A stretch of DNA of 32,254 bases from Candidatus Neomarinimicrobiota bacterium (GCA_018651745.1 JABIDL010000025.1:1-32254), one strand, 5' to 3'. Numbered from the stretch's first letter, positions 12,659 to 21,985 are shown. Notes: generated by a model from the letters alone, not told the origin. Numbers and translations are program-made.

Positions 12659-13927
12659 ATGAACATGTACAAAATTATATTGATAATTGGTCTGATATTA
12701 TCCGGTTTGTGTGCAATTAATCCAGAGGTTTCCGGAATTGATATAACGGGATTAAAAGTGACTAAAGAATTCATCATTAGACGGGAAATTCAGCACCCCG
12801 TGGATGGTTTGTTGGATAGTTTGCTCGCATTGGATGACAGGAACCGAATAGACAATTTGGGCATTTTCGCCTCTGTAGAATGGAAAGCCCATGAACAAGC
12901 AGATGGGTCTGTAAGAATTGAATATAATGTAACTGAATCCTGGCCGAGAATTGTACCAACTCCCTATCCGAATTATGATGAAAAGCTTGGCTGGTCTTAC
13001 GGAATGTTACTGGTTGTCAGAAATTTTCAGGGAAGGAATCAAAATCTTATATTAATTGGGCAAGTCGGCGGAAGGGCATTGTACGGATTCAATTTTAGCG
13101 ATCCGTGGATTACCGGAGATCATGTATCAATGTCTATCAATGCAGGGAATATTTACTATGCGCATTCTTATCTGGATTATGACATTTCCGCATCGTCTAT
13201 TCAAATCAATCTTGGGAGGTATTTTGGCTATAAACATAGAATTTCTGGAGGGTTTGAAGTTGAAAAGAAATCATTTCTGGGGATTGCCGATACATTGAAC
13301 CTTTTTTATTTCGCACCGGAATTTAATTATTCCTATGACACGCGCGATATTTACCTTTCGCCAACCAAAGGATTCCGGATGAATCAACGCTTACGAACTA
13401 TGGTTGATTTTGGGCATGGCGGAAATCGGGCATTTTGGACACAATCATTCAGCTATTATCATTCCATTTTTGGTGGTTCAAAAAATATGGTGGTTGCACT
13501 AAATGCTGCCAGCAGGGTTTCAATCGGGGATAAGAAAAATGTATATCAAGTGTACATTGGAACAAGTTCAACCGTTCGTGGCTGGCGACCTGCTACTAGA
13601 ACAATGTTCAATTCAGGTGATCAATATTATCGGTTTGGTCATCATTGGATTACCTCCAGCCTTGAATTAAGACAAACTGTCATCCCCAAAACGATTACAA
13701 GATGGAAGACAGAATTTGGTTTAGCCGTTGTTGGTTTTCTTGACATTGGCTTTGCTTCAGATGCTATTTCATCCTTGGTGGGTCAACCACCGATGCTAGG
13801 TACTGGGATTGGCATCCGAATAAATTGGCCATGGGTTGGAATGTTTAGATTGGATTATGGTTTGGGCTACCGCGACGGAGAATACATAGAAAATTATTTG
13901 AATTTTTCTACAGGACAGAAGTTTTGA
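12659..13927 (+). CDS. Short Omp85/BamA-family outer-membrane protein with a single POTRA
   Basis: A 422-residue protein (from the ATG at 12659; the ATG at 12665 is equally possible, neither has a good Shine-Dalgarno). A signal peptide (about 1-20) is followed by one POTRA-like domain (about 22-95: DITGLKVTKEFIIRREI, then LGIFASVEW) and a C-terminal surface-antigen barrel. The barrel carries the family lid-loop motif VRGW (in SSTVRGWRP) and ends in a phenylalanine. BamA has five POTRAs, so this is a reduced member of unknown client. An in-frame extension upstream to 12539 overlaps the lipoprotein gene and is rejected. Its stop directly abuts that of plsY on the other strand. Confidence 0.87.
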   Translation: MNMYKIILIIGLILSGLCAINPEVSGIDITGLKVTKEFIIRREIQHPVDGLLDSLLALDDRNRIDNLGIFASVEWKAHEQADGSVRIEYNVTESWPRIVPTPYPNYDEKLGWSYGMLLVVRNFQGRNQNLILIGQVGGRALYGFNFSDPWITGDHVSMSINAGNIYYAHSYLDYDISASSIQINLGRYFGYKHRISGGFEVEKKSFLGIADTLNLFYFAPEFNYSYDTRDIYLSPTKGFRMNQRLRTMVDFGHGGNRAFWTQSFSYYHSIFGGSKNMVVALNAASRVSIGDKKNVYQVYIGTSSTVRGWRPATRTMFNSGDQYYRFGHHWITSSLELRQTVIPKTITRWKTEFGLAVVGFLDIGFASDAISSLVGQPPMLGTGIGIRINWPWVGMFRLDYGLGYRDGEYIENYLNFSTGQKF

Positions 13928-14596
13928 TTATTTTTTTTTCTGCTTATTAATCTTTTTGTTATTTAGTCGGTTTTCATTCCCAGACCTAATACGGGATATG
14001 TTGCTTCGATGTGTAAATATAATGAACCAAGGTAATAGAAGACTGAAAACCAACAACGAAAGAGGGATCGCTTGATCTTGGGTAATAGCTGGAATCACCA
14101 ATAAAAATATCGGAACAGAAACAGATGCAAGAATGGATCCCAAAGATACCATTCCTGTTATCATCACTGTCATTGCAAAGACTCCGATACAAATGGGTAA
14201 AACCATCGGATAGATAGCCAACAGCACGCCTCCTAAGGTAGCGATTCCTTTGCCGCCTTTAAATCTGCCAATCATAGGATATGTATGTCCCAAAACGGCA
14301 GCAAACCCGCACATAATTTGAATGAGCCCCGGCTCAGTTACAGCATGCGCTTGAAACAAATATTCGGCGAAATAAAATGCGGGAAGCCATCCTTTAAAGC
14401 CATCTATCAATAAGACAATAAGTGCCGGTTTCCATCCAAAAACTCGCAAGGTATTTGTGGCGCCGGGATTCCCGCTTCCAAGTTCTCGTATTTCTTTTCC
14501 AGACTTTTTCCCAATTAATACGGCAGTTGGGAAGGACCCTGTTATATAGCTGATTAAAAGTAGAAGAAATAGATGAATCGAAGGATTATAAATCAT
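13928..14596 (-). CDS. plsY: Acyl-phosphate:glycerol-3-phosphate acyltransferase
   Basis: Inner-membrane enzyme that acylates glycerol-3-phosphate from acyl-phosphate, the first step of phospholipid synthesis. The 222 residues form several membrane helices with the PlsY loops GSGNPGATN (40-48) and GHTYPMIGRFKGGKG (103-117). The tail is Lys/Asn-rich (NKKINKQKKK), encoded by the poly-T run near 13931. The start overlaps the DUF502 gene by 11 bases. The stop touches the convergent Omp85 stop with no base between. Confidence 0.96.
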   Translation of the reverse strand: MIYNPSIHLFLLLLISYITGSFPTAVLIGKKSGKEIRELGSGNPGATNTLRVFGWKPALIVLLIDGFKGWLPAFYFAEYLFQAHAVTEPGLIQIMCGFAAVLGHTYPMIGRFKGGKGIATLGGVLLAIYPMVLPICIGVFAMTVMITGMVSLGSILASVSVPIFLLVIPAITQDQAIPLSLLVFSLLLPWFIIFTHRSNISRIRSGNENRLNNKKINKQKKK

Positions 14597-15203
14597 TCAG
14601 ATCTTCGTCCGGAGGTGGAGATGGCAACGGATTGTTTTTCGGAGCAAGCACACCACCAGATATAATAGATTTTAGACCATCCTCAACGGTCATATCAGAT
14701 TCAATCGTATCTTTTTTTGGAAGAATAATATATACACCGGAAGTTGGGTTTGGAGTAGTTGGTACAAATAAATGGTAAAACTCGGATCCGTCTTCAGCTT
14801 TAGAATCGTTTGTCACAAAAGCCAAAGTCCATAATCCTTTACGGGGATATTGAATAAAAATGACTTCGCGAAATGATTTTACACTTGCACCGGAAAAAGC
14901 ACCTGTTATTTGTTTTATGGTTGAATAAATCGGTTTAATAAGCGGAATTGAGGTTACTATTTTTTCGCCCCAAGAAAACAGCCTTTTCCCCACTACATTT
15001 GTTACGATTAGTCCAAGGATGTAAATCAAAATCAAAGTGAGTAAAAGCCCTAACCCTGGGATATTGACCTCAATAGATTTTAAAAGTGGCGCAGTAATTC
15101 CGTCTAAAAAATTGAACAGAAATCGCAGAATAGAAATGGTGAGCACTAGAGGTACCACGGACAATAACCCTGCAAAAATGGTTCGTTTCATGTGCTGCCA
15201 CAT
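14586..15203 (-). CDS. DUF502 family membrane protein
   Basis: A 205-residue inner-membrane protein with two N-terminal hydrophobic helices (about 8-30 and 50-72) and a soluble C-terminal part with the family pattern VPTTPNPTSGVYIILP, then MTVEDGLKSIISGGV. The family function is not known to me. The N-terminal Met at 15203 or Met5 at 15191 may be the start. The C-terminus is proline- and Asp-rich (PLPSPPPDEDLNDL). It overlaps plsY by 11 bases and lies 24 bases after ogt, so it is part of the secDF-to-plsY run. Confidence 0.87.
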   Translation of the reverse strand: MWQHMKRTIFAGLLSVVPLVLTISILRFLFNFLDGITAPLLKSIEVNIPGLGLLLTLILIYILGLIVTNVVGKRLFSWGEKIVTSIPLIKPIYSTIKQITGAFSGASVKSFREVIFIQYPRKGLWTLAFVTNDSKAEDGSEFYHLFVPTTPNPTSGVYIILPKKDTIESDMTVEDGLKSIISGGVLAPKNNPLPSPPPDEDLNDL

Positions 15204-15227
15204 ACCGGAATTTAGATTGCCAACATT

Positions 15228-15701
15228 CTAAAAAGCATCCTCTAGTCTCAATAAAAATTCTTTCCGATCCAATCTGCCGCCATAACCGCCTAAGCCACCA
15301 TTCCCGGCAATAACTCTGTGGCAGGGAATGACGACTGGTATAGGATTGTGTGCATTTGCGTTTCCAACGGCTCTTGCTGCATTCGGACTGCCGGTTTGTT
15401 TGGCGATTTCTCCATAGCTTGCTGTTTTTCCGTAAGGAATATTGTTGACTTCTTTCAACGTAACTAAATGGTAGGGTGGTAACCCGGATAGATCCAGCGG
15501 AAGATCAAATGAAGTTCTTTTACTGGTAAAATATTCTGTAAGCTGATGTGCGGCATTCATCGCGATGGATCGTGCTTTTTTACTCCCCTCACCGGATTGT
15601 TTGATAGGTTTATCCATGAAAATTATTCGGCGAATACCTTTTGCATTGGCTTCTATAATAAGGGTACCAATCGGGGTTGAAATAGATTCAGTAGCATTCA
15701 T
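15228..15701 (-). CDS. ogt: Methylated-DNA-protein cysteine methyltransferase
   Basis: A 157-residue suicide repair protein that takes the alkyl group from O6-alkylguanine in DNA. The acceptor is Cys127 in VIPCHRVI, after IPYGKTASYGEIA (88-100), and the helix-turn-helix region has SPNAARAVGNANAHNP (105-120). The N-terminal domain is short, as in Ogt-type proteins, with no Ada extension. It is two bases after the EamA transporter gene. Ogt and AdaB-type names cannot be separated with certainty from the sequence. Confidence 0.94.
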   Translation of the reverse strand: MNATESISTPIGTLIIEANAKGIRRIIFMDKPIKQSGEGSKKARSIAMNAAHQLTEYFTSKRTSFDLPLDLSGLPPYHLVTLKEVNNIPYGKTASYGEIAKQTGSPNAARAVGNANAHNPIPVVIPCHRVIAGNGGLGGYGGRLDRKEFLLRLEDAF

Positions 15702-15703
15702 TC

Positions 15704-16591
15704 TTATTGGACAGATTTTTTACCATTTAGGTTTACCATCACGGCCCCGATTACGATGAACGCACCACCTATTAATGCGAAAAATGTAAGATGTTCCCCA
15801 AGGAAAACCCATCCAAGCACCGTAGCAATCATCGGAGGGAAAAATGCGATATACGCAATTTGATTCATGGATAAGTGTTCAAAGAGCCAAATGTAAACAA
15901 GCCATGTAAAGACTGTTCCGAAAATGATAAGATAAACAAGCGCTGCTATATTTATTGTGCTCCAAACCATTATTTCTTCCGGTTCCATAAACTTTGAAAT
16001 CGATAATAGAATAATTCCTGCAATAGTTAGTCCAACCGAATTCAACTGAAGCACGGATACAAGACCAACATTTTGCTTTAACCGGATATTTGGAAGTGTG
16101 GCAGAAAGAACAGCCAAAAATAAAGCAGCAGCGCCAATGGGTAAATTCCCGGAGCCAAGTTCATCGAGTCGCCCAACAATTAAAACTGCTCCCATTGTTC
16201 CAATCAGAATCCCGATCCATTTAAAGGATGTTAGTTTTTCATTAGGTAGCATGAAGTTAGCAAAAAATGCCATAACCAAAGGGAAGGCTGCCCAGATTAA
16301 AGATGCCACGGAAGAATATACAAATTGAGCACCCCAATAATTGAGGGCATAACTAAAGGTAAAATTTAGGATACTAAATTGAAGGATGAGTTTCCATTGA
16401 GCTTTCTCTTTTGGTATTGGTTCCTTTTTGATCCATAGTAAAACAAAAACGATAATACCTGCGATCAAGAATCTAATTCCTGCTCCGTAGATTGGTGGAG
16501 TGCCTTCGGCAAGGCTGATTTTCAAGACAGCCCAAGTTGTACCCCAAACAAGGCAAAGAATAGCGTATAATATGAAGATTTTGGGTTTCAT
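15704..16591 (-). CDS. EamA/DMT-family transporter
   Basis: A 295-residue protein with about ten membrane helices in two repeated halves, as in the drug/metabolite transporter superfamily (EamA domains). Marks are the start KIFILYAILCLVWGTTWAVLK, the GTTWAVLK motif at the end of helix 1, and the second-half segment PPMIATVLGWVFLGEHLTF. The substrate of such exporters cannot be inferred from sequence. It is 46 bases after secDF and two before ogt. Confidence 0.92.
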   Translation of the reverse strand: MKPKIFILYAILCLVWGTTWAVLKISLAEGTPPIYGAGIRFLIAGIIVFVLLWIKKEPIPKEKAQWKLILQFSILNFTFSYALNYWGAQFVYSSVASLIWAAFPLVMAFFANFMLPNEKLTSFKWIGILIGTMGAVLIVGRLDELGSGNLPIGAAALFLAVLSATLPNIRLKQNVGLVSVLQLNSVGLTIAGIILLSISKFMEPEEIMVWSTINIAALVYLIIFGTVFTWLVYIWLFEHLSMNQIAYIAFFPPMIATVLGWVFLGEHLTFFALIGGAFIVIGAVMVNLNGKKSVQ

Positions 16592-16637
16592 CTTTAGGCT
16601 AGATTAGTAGATGAACTCCCAAAAAATGGGGAATTGA

Positions 16638-19490
16638 TTATTTAGGTGCAGATGAGGAATGCAGCCGCACCACAATTGGACTGGCGACAAAAATAGAAGA
16701 ATAAGTTCCCACGATAACGCCAATAATCATTGCGAAAGCAAAAGAGTGAATAACCTCTCCTCCATAAAACCACAAAACAAATACAACCATAAAAGTAGTC
16801 AAAGATGTGATGAGCGTCCGACCGAGAGACTCATTAATACTGCGATTTACCACAGTATCATAATCTTCGCGTTTACTGGCTTTTACATTTTCCCGGATTC
16901 TATCAAAAATAACAATCGTATCATTTAGAGAATATCCAACGATGGTTAAGAATGCCGCAATAATTGACAGTGAAATTTCATAATCCAAGATAGAAAAAAT
17001 ACCGATGGTAATTAAAACATCATGAGCAAGCGCTGCGATCGCTCCCAATGCAAAGGAAAATTCAAAGCGGATGGATATGTAGATGAGAATGAGCACAAGC
17101 GCAGAAAGAATGGCGCCAACAGCTTTTCCGCTTAATTCTGTTCCAATCTTTGGTCCAACTTTTTCAATGGATAACAGAAATGCTTGTGAATCTTCGGGCA
17201 CCTGCTCCGGGAATGCGGAATAAAGATAATCCACAATAGCTTGCGAGAAATTTTCAGGTTCATTATCAAAATGAGAAATTCGAATAGATACTTCCTTCTG
17301 TGATCCGAAATGTTTGATTTCTTCATTGCTAAAATTAAAGGATTGGCCCTCGATTGAAACCGTTCCCATCGCACCTCGGATAGCATTGATATCCATATTT
17401 TCGGTATAACGAACGGCTACATGAGTTCCACCTTTGAAATCGATACTCAGTCTGGGACCGTTTTGAAGACCAAGAGAAATAATTCCCGCAAGAATGAGTA
17501 CAATTGATAAACTTGAAGCCATTCGGCTTTTTCCCATGAAATCAAGAGCAGAATCCTGAACAATTCTCATTTTTCCTTGTCCGCTTTTAGAAGCGAAAGA
17601 TTTAAAAATAGTTCTAGTTAAAAAAATTGCAGTAAACATGGAAATGACAATTCCCCAAAAAAGAACAGTTGCAAATCCACGAATCGGTCCTGTTCCAAAT
17701 TGATACAGTACAAGTGCTGCAATAACCGTGGTGATATTAGCATCTATAATGGTTGTAAGCGCTCGACTATATCCGGCGTCAATTGCGGCACGATTAGTTT
17801 TTCCTTTACGTAACTCTTCGCGAATCCGTTCAAAAATAATTACATTGGCATCAATTGACATTCCAACGGTCAGGATGAGCGCTGCAATGCCGGGAAGGGT
17901 CAAAGTTGCTCCCAAAGCAGCAAGAATTGCTAAAATTAGAATGAGATTCCATACGAGAGCAAAATTTGCAATGAGACCTGACATTTTGTAGTACACCAAC
18001 ATAAAAATCAGCACGAGCGCAAGTCCAATTAACACTGAATTGGTTCCTTGCCGGACGGAATCGGCACCTAGAGATGGCCCAACAACACGTTCTTCAATAA
18101 TGTTTACCGGTACCGGGAGTGCGCCGGCGCGAAGCACAATGGCAATATCTTTGGCTTCGTTCATATTTGCAAATCCTTCAATCCGCGTTCCGCCACCGGA
18201 AATTTTCTCTTGGATTGTTGGTGCCATGTGTACTTTTTTATCAAGCACAATAGCAACGCGCCGACCAACGTTCGATCCGGTAACCATTGCCCATTTTTTG
18301 GAACCGTCTGTATTCATATCAAGAATAACAATGGATTGACCCGACACCGTAGATGATTGTTGTCCAATAGTTGCATTCGCTTCTTCGACAACCCCTCCGG
18401 TAATTTCAGGATTACTTTCGAGGAGATAAAGTCTGTAAAATGTTTCGGGTGATCCTTCTTGCACTTGTGCACTAAGAGCTTCGTCTCCAAAAAGAAAGAC
18501 ACCGTTAACATTACGAAGGCGTTCTCTCACCTCTTCCATTTCGAGAATTTTCTTTATAGCATATACATTTTTTTCAGGAACCCCGACATCATTCCCAAGA
18601 TTTCGCAGCAAAGATGAGAATGGGCGATCTTCGAATAACTGCCCATCTACGGTAACAGAATCACCTGCATTTACTTCTGTTTCTTCTTCACCGAATAGTT
18701 CGCTAACCGAAACTGCTTTGTCTTCACTGTCCGGCAATTTTTCGTCGGTCTTTTCAGTTTTCTCAGTCGATTCCTTTTCTGCTTCAATGTCTTGGTTATC
18801 AGCATTAGCAAAATCTTCATTCCCAAGAAGGACTTTATCTATTTGAAGCAAGACATCATTTACAACAACCGGGTCTTTTACAATAAAGAATTCCAGCAGC
18901 GCGGTACTTTGGAGTAGCGAACGAGCTCGTTGAGAATCTTGAATTCCGGCGAGCTCAACAATAATTCTACGATTGCCTTGTTTTTGAATCGTCGGTTCGG
19001 ACACACCAAATTGGTCTACGCGATTCCGGATAATTTCCAAAACACGGTTTACAGCATCGTCGGCCTGGTTCCTGAGTGCAGCCATAATTTCATCATCATT
19101 CGCTCCCAGTTCATGATAATATCTTAAAAGTCGAAGTCCGTTTTTACTTGCTATTTGTTCGAAATGAGTGAAAAAATCCAGTTCGGTTTGATCTGCTAAA
19201 TCTATCTTAACAACTTCAAGTACCTTATTAAATCGTTGGTCTTTGCTTAACGCAAGATTATCCAATAGGGTAGGAAGATCTACTTCAAGGACAATGTAAA
19301 TCCCGCCTTTTAAATCGAGCCCTTGTTTCAGTGAGCCCTTTTCAATATCGGCGAGTTCCCCTTTTACTCTTAGAGAATCTTTCTCATCCATAGAAAGGGA
19401 TTGATACTGATAGGTTGGTATTAAGGCATACACCGCCCAAGCGAGTACGAGGGCGATAACGATGTATCGTGGTGTTAAGTTTTTTCGCAT
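16638..19490 (-). CDS. secDF: Fused protein translocase subunit SecDF
   Basis: A 950-residue fusion of SecD and SecF, which use the proton gradient to help release and pull exported proteins across the inner membrane. The SecD part starts with a membrane helix and the GLDLKGGIYIVLEV motif (57-70). SecF begins after about residue 630 with its own DFKGGTHVAVRY motif. Each half has about six membrane helices. An unusual acidic, low-complexity segment (about 225-275: EAEKESTEKTEKTDEK, then EDKAVSVSELFGEEE) is inserted in the first periplasmic domain. It heads the minus-strand run through plsY. Confidence 0.97.
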   Translation of the reverse strand: MRKNLTPRYIVIALVLAWAVYALIPTYQYQSLSMDEKDSLRVKGELADIEKGSLKQGLDLKGGIYIVLEVDLPTLLDNLALSKDQRFNKVLEVVKIDLADQTELDFFTHFEQIASKNGLRLLRYYHELGANDDEIMAALRNQADDAVNRVLEIIRNRVDQFGVSEPTIQKQGNRRIIVELAGIQDSQRARSLLQSTALLEFFIVKDPVVVNDVLLQIDKVLLGNEDFANADNQDIEAEKESTEKTEKTDEKLPDSEDKAVSVSELFGEEETEVNAGDSVTVDGQLFEDRPFSSLLRNLGNDVGVPEKNVYAIKKILEMEEVRERLRNVNGVFLFGDEALSAQVQEGSPETFYRLYLLESNPEITGGVVEEANATIGQQSSTVSGQSIVILDMNTDGSKKWAMVTGSNVGRRVAIVLDKKVHMAPTIQEKISGGGTRIEGFANMNEAKDIAIVLRAGALPVPVNIIEERVVGPSLGADSVRQGTNSVLIGLALVLIFMLVYYKMSGLIANFALVWNLILILAILAALGATLTLPGIAALILTVGMSIDANVIIFERIREELRKGKTNRAAIDAGYSRALTTIIDANITTVIAALVLYQFGTGPIRGFATVLFWGIVISMFTAIFLTRTIFKSFASKSGQGKMRIVQDSALDFMGKSRMASSLSIVLILAGIISLGLQNGPRLSIDFKGGTHVAVRYTENMDINAIRGAMGTVSIEGQSFNFSNEEIKHFGSQKEVSIRISHFDNEPENFSQAIVDYLYSAFPEQVPEDSQAFLLSIEKVGPKIGTELSGKAVGAILSALVLILIYISIRFEFSFALGAIAALAHDVLITIGIFSILDYEISLSIIAAFLTIVGYSLNDTIVIFDRIRENVKASKREDYDTVVNRSINESLGRTLITSLTTFMVVFVLWFYGGEVIHSFAFAMIIGVIVGTYSSIFVASPIVVRLHSSSAPK

Positions 19491-19590
19491 TTAATTATTT
19501 TTTTAATTTAGGTTACAGAAAAGCCTACGAATATAGCGCACCTATAAAAGAGGTGTCAAATTCTATTTCAAATAATAGTCAGGACTTAAT

Positions 19591-20778
19591 TTACTCAACA
19601 ACCTTCAACTTTCGCCCAACTTTAATAAAAGCCGCCACCGCTTTGTCGAGGTGTTTCTTTTCCATTGCGGCGGAAATTTGTATGCGAATCCGTGCTTCAC
19701 CTTTTGGAACTACGGGAAAGAAAAACCCGATTACATAAATGCCTTCTTCTAAAAGCGTAGCCGCCATTTTTTGAGAAAGGACTGCATCGTAAAGCATAAC
19801 CGGTACGATAGGATGTGTTCCCGGTTTAATATCGAAACCGGCATCGGACATTTTTTCTCTGAAGTAAAGCGTATTTTCTTCCAGTTTGTCTCGCAATTTT
19901 GTTGTTGATGAAAGCATTTCAAATACCTTTATACTGGCAGCAACAATTGCCGGTGCGACAGTGTTTGAAAATAAATATGGTCGCGAGCGCTGACGAAGTA
20001 AATCAATAATTTCCTGGCGACCGGTAGTAAATCCGCCAGAAGCGCCGCCCAGTGCTTTCCCAAGCGTGGATGTAAAAATATCAATTTTATTCATAACATC
20101 GCGATGCTCTGCAGATCCGCGACCTGTTTTTCCGATAAATCCTGTTGCGTGCGAATCATCTACCATGACCATAGCATTATACTTTTCAGCGAGTGCCGTA
20201 ATTTCATCTAACTTGGCGATAAAGCCATCCATTGAAAAAACGCCGTCTGTGGCAATCATTTTAATGCGTGATCCGTCAGCTTCTTTGAGTTTGGATTCCA
20301 AATCTTCCATATCGCTGTTGGCATACCGAAACCGTTGGGCTTTGCAAAGCCGTATTCCATCAATGATCGAGGCATGGTTTAACGCGTCAGAAATAACTGC
20401 ATCTTCCGGCCCGAGAAGCGTTTCGAATAATCCGCCGTTTGCATCAAAGCATGAGGTATAAAGAATCGTATCATCAGTTCTGAAAAATTCAGAAATCTTT
20501 CGTTCGAGATCTTTATGAATTTCCTGAGTTCCGCAAATGAAACGAACGGACGACATTCCAAATCCGTATTTTTCTAGCGCTACCGCGGCGGAAGCTTTTA
20601 CGTCCGGGTGATCGGAAAGTCCGAGATAATTGTTAGCGCAAAAATTGAGAACTTTTTTTCCTTCTATTGTTTGTATAGACACGCCCTGTGGCGTGGTGAT
20701 TGTGCGCTCGGTTTTAAATAATCCCTCATGTTCGATTTGTCTGAGGATATCGGTGTAAATCTGTTTTGAATTACCCAT
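19591..20778 (-). CDS. kbl: Glycine C-acetyltransferase (2-amino-3-ketobutyrate CoA ligase)
   Basis: A PLP enzyme that splits 2-amino-3-ketobutyrate with CoA to glycine and acetyl-CoA, the second step of threonine breakdown; the first enzyme, Tdh, is encoded just upstream. The PLP lysine lies in [14 protein letters not shown], with [13 protein letters not shown] upstream binding the cofactor. I choose the ATG at 20778, giving 395 residues, close to the 398 of the E. coli enzyme. An in-frame GTG at 20793 would start inside a repeat-derived sequence (TTCGTGGCTAA) and is less likely. No clear Shine-Dalgarno. Confidence 0.95.
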   Translation of the reverse strand: MGNSKQIYTDILRQIEHEGLFKTERTITTPQGVSIQTIEGKKVLNFCANNYLGLSDHPDVKASAAVALEKYGFGMSSVRFICGTQEIHKDLERKISEFFRTDDTILYTSCFDANGGLFETLLGPEDAVISDALNHASIIDGIRLCKAQRFRYANSDMEDLESKLKEADGSRIKMIATDGVFSMDGFIAKLDEITALAEKYNAMVMVDDSHATGFIGKTGRGSAEHRDVMNKIDIFTSTLGKALGGASGGFTTGRQEIIDLLRQRSRPYLFSNTVAPAIVAASIKVFEMLSSTTKLRDKLEENTLYFREKMSDAGFDIKPGTHPIVPVMLYDAVLSQKMAATLLEEGIYVIGFFFPVVPKGEARIRIQISAAMEKKHLDKAVAAFIKVGRKLKVVE

Positions 20779-20790
20779 ATGTGATTTAGC

Positions 20791-20880
20791 CACGAAGTTC
20801 GCTAAGAATCGCTAAGTAAGTTTGTATATTTAGAATTTGAAAATACGGTTTTACCTTCGTGAAATTTGGTGCACTTAGCG
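20791..20880. repeat. Degenerate CACGAAG/CGCTAAG repeat between tdh and kbl
   Basis: CACGAAG (20791-20797) is followed by two copies of TCGCTAAG ten bases apart (20799-20806 and 20809-20816). Inverted copies follow: CTTCGTG (20855-20861) and CTTAGCG (20874-20880). This fills most of the 111-base gap between the two genes and resembles the short 10-bp-period intergenic repeats seen in many genomes. Confidence 0.65.
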
Positions 20881-20889
20881 GCAAAAGTT

Positions 20890-21912
20890 TTACCATTCCA
20901 GGATGACCTTTCCGCAATCGCCATCTTCAATTGTTTTGAATGCGTCTTCAAAATCTACTGCCGGAAATCTATGTGTAATAACTGGTGAAACATCCAATCC
21001 CCCGCGAAGTAATTGCGCCATTTTATACCATGTTTCAAACATTTCACGGCCGTAGATCCCTTTAATAATCAAGCCTTTGAAAATAATATCATCCCAGTTG
21101 ACGGTTGTATCTTCCGGGAAAATTCCCAACACTGCAATTTTGCCGCCATGGTACATCGTGCGGATCATATCTTGTAAAGCGTTCTGATTCCCGGACATTT
21201 CCAGGCCGACGTCAAATCCATTGGCAATTTTCAAATCAGGGAAAGAATCTTCGATAGTCTCATTCTTTACATTAATGACTTTATCTGCGCCCATTGATTT
21301 TGCCAGATTCAAGCGAGTTTCATTTACATCCGTAACGACTACATTTCGTGCACCAATTTTTTTGCAGATTGCGGCTGCCATGCAACCAATCGGTCCGGCA
21401 CCTGTAATGAGTACATCTTCCGCAACCATCGTAAATGACAGAGCACAGTGCACAGCATTTCCAAGTGGATCAAAAATGGAAGCGATTTCCGGTTCAATAT
21501 CTTTATGAACCGGCCAAACATTTCCTTCCGGCATAACCATGAATTCCGCAAAGGCACCGGCTCTGTGGATTCCAATCCCAATTGTTTTATGACAAAGATG
21601 GCGCTGTCCGGCAAGGCAATTTCGGCAGGTACCACAGGTGATGTGTCCTTCACCGGAAACAATATCACCTTTTTTGTAATGGGTAACGCCCGGACCAAAA
21701 TCAGCTACTTCACCGACGAATTCATGCCCTATAATTAAGGGCGGACTGATGGCGTTTTGAGCCCAATTGTCCCATTGATAAATATGTAAATCTGTTCCAC
21801 AGATCGCTGTCTTATGGATCTTAATCAGAACGTCATTGGTTCCAAGCTCTGGCTCGGGAACATCGGTAAGTTCCAATCCCGGGCCGGTATTTTGTTTTAC
21901 AATAGCTTTCAT
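20890..21912 (-). CDS. tdh: L-threonine 3-dehydrogenase
   Basis: A zinc-dependent medium-chain dehydrogenase that oxidises threonine to 2-amino-3-ketobutyrate with NAD. The 340 residues show the catalytic zinc ligands Cys38 (AICGTD), His63 and Glu64 (GHEFVGEV), the structural zinc cysteines C93, C96, C99 and C107, and a Rossmann stretch ITGAGPIGCMAA. The length matches the E. coli enzyme (341). It is the first gene of the tdh-kbl pair and is divergent from parA. Confidence 0.95.
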   Translation of the reverse strand: MKAIVKQNTGPGLELTDVPEPELGTNDVLIKIHKTAICGTDLHIYQWDNWAQNAISPPLIIGHEFVGEVADFGPGVTHYKKGDIVSGEGHITCGTCRNCLAGQRHLCHKTIGIGIHRAGAFAEFMVMPEGNVWPVHKDIEPEIASIFDPLGNAVHCALSFTMVAEDVLITGAGPIGCMAAAICKKIGARNVVVTDVNETRLNLAKSMGADKVINVKNETIEDSFPDLKIANGFDVGLEMSGNQNALQDMIRTMYHGGKIAVLGIFPEDTTVNWDDIIFKGLIIKGIYGREMFETWYKMAQLLRGGLDVSPVITHRFPAVDFEDAFKTIEDGDCGKVILEW

Positions 21913-21956
21913 GATAGCGGAAAATAACAGTTTGGAATACGGACAACAAAATATAT

Positions 21957-21985
21957 TTGTTTCCGCACCTCACCTTGTTTCCGCA
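21957..21985. repeat. Direct repeat TTGTTTCCGCA in the tdh-parA intergenic region
   Basis: Two exact 11-bp copies at 21957-21967 and 21975-21985, 18 bases apart; GCGGAAA at 21917-21923 is an inverted partial copy. It could be a regulator site for tdh or parA. A TATAAA (22031-22036) is the best candidate -10 for parA. Function not shown. Confidence 0.5.

Noticed and set aside
21957-21985. parS site for ParB
   Set aside because: TGTTTC matches a parS half-site, but the second half (GAAACA in inverted position) is missing; the copies are direct repeats.
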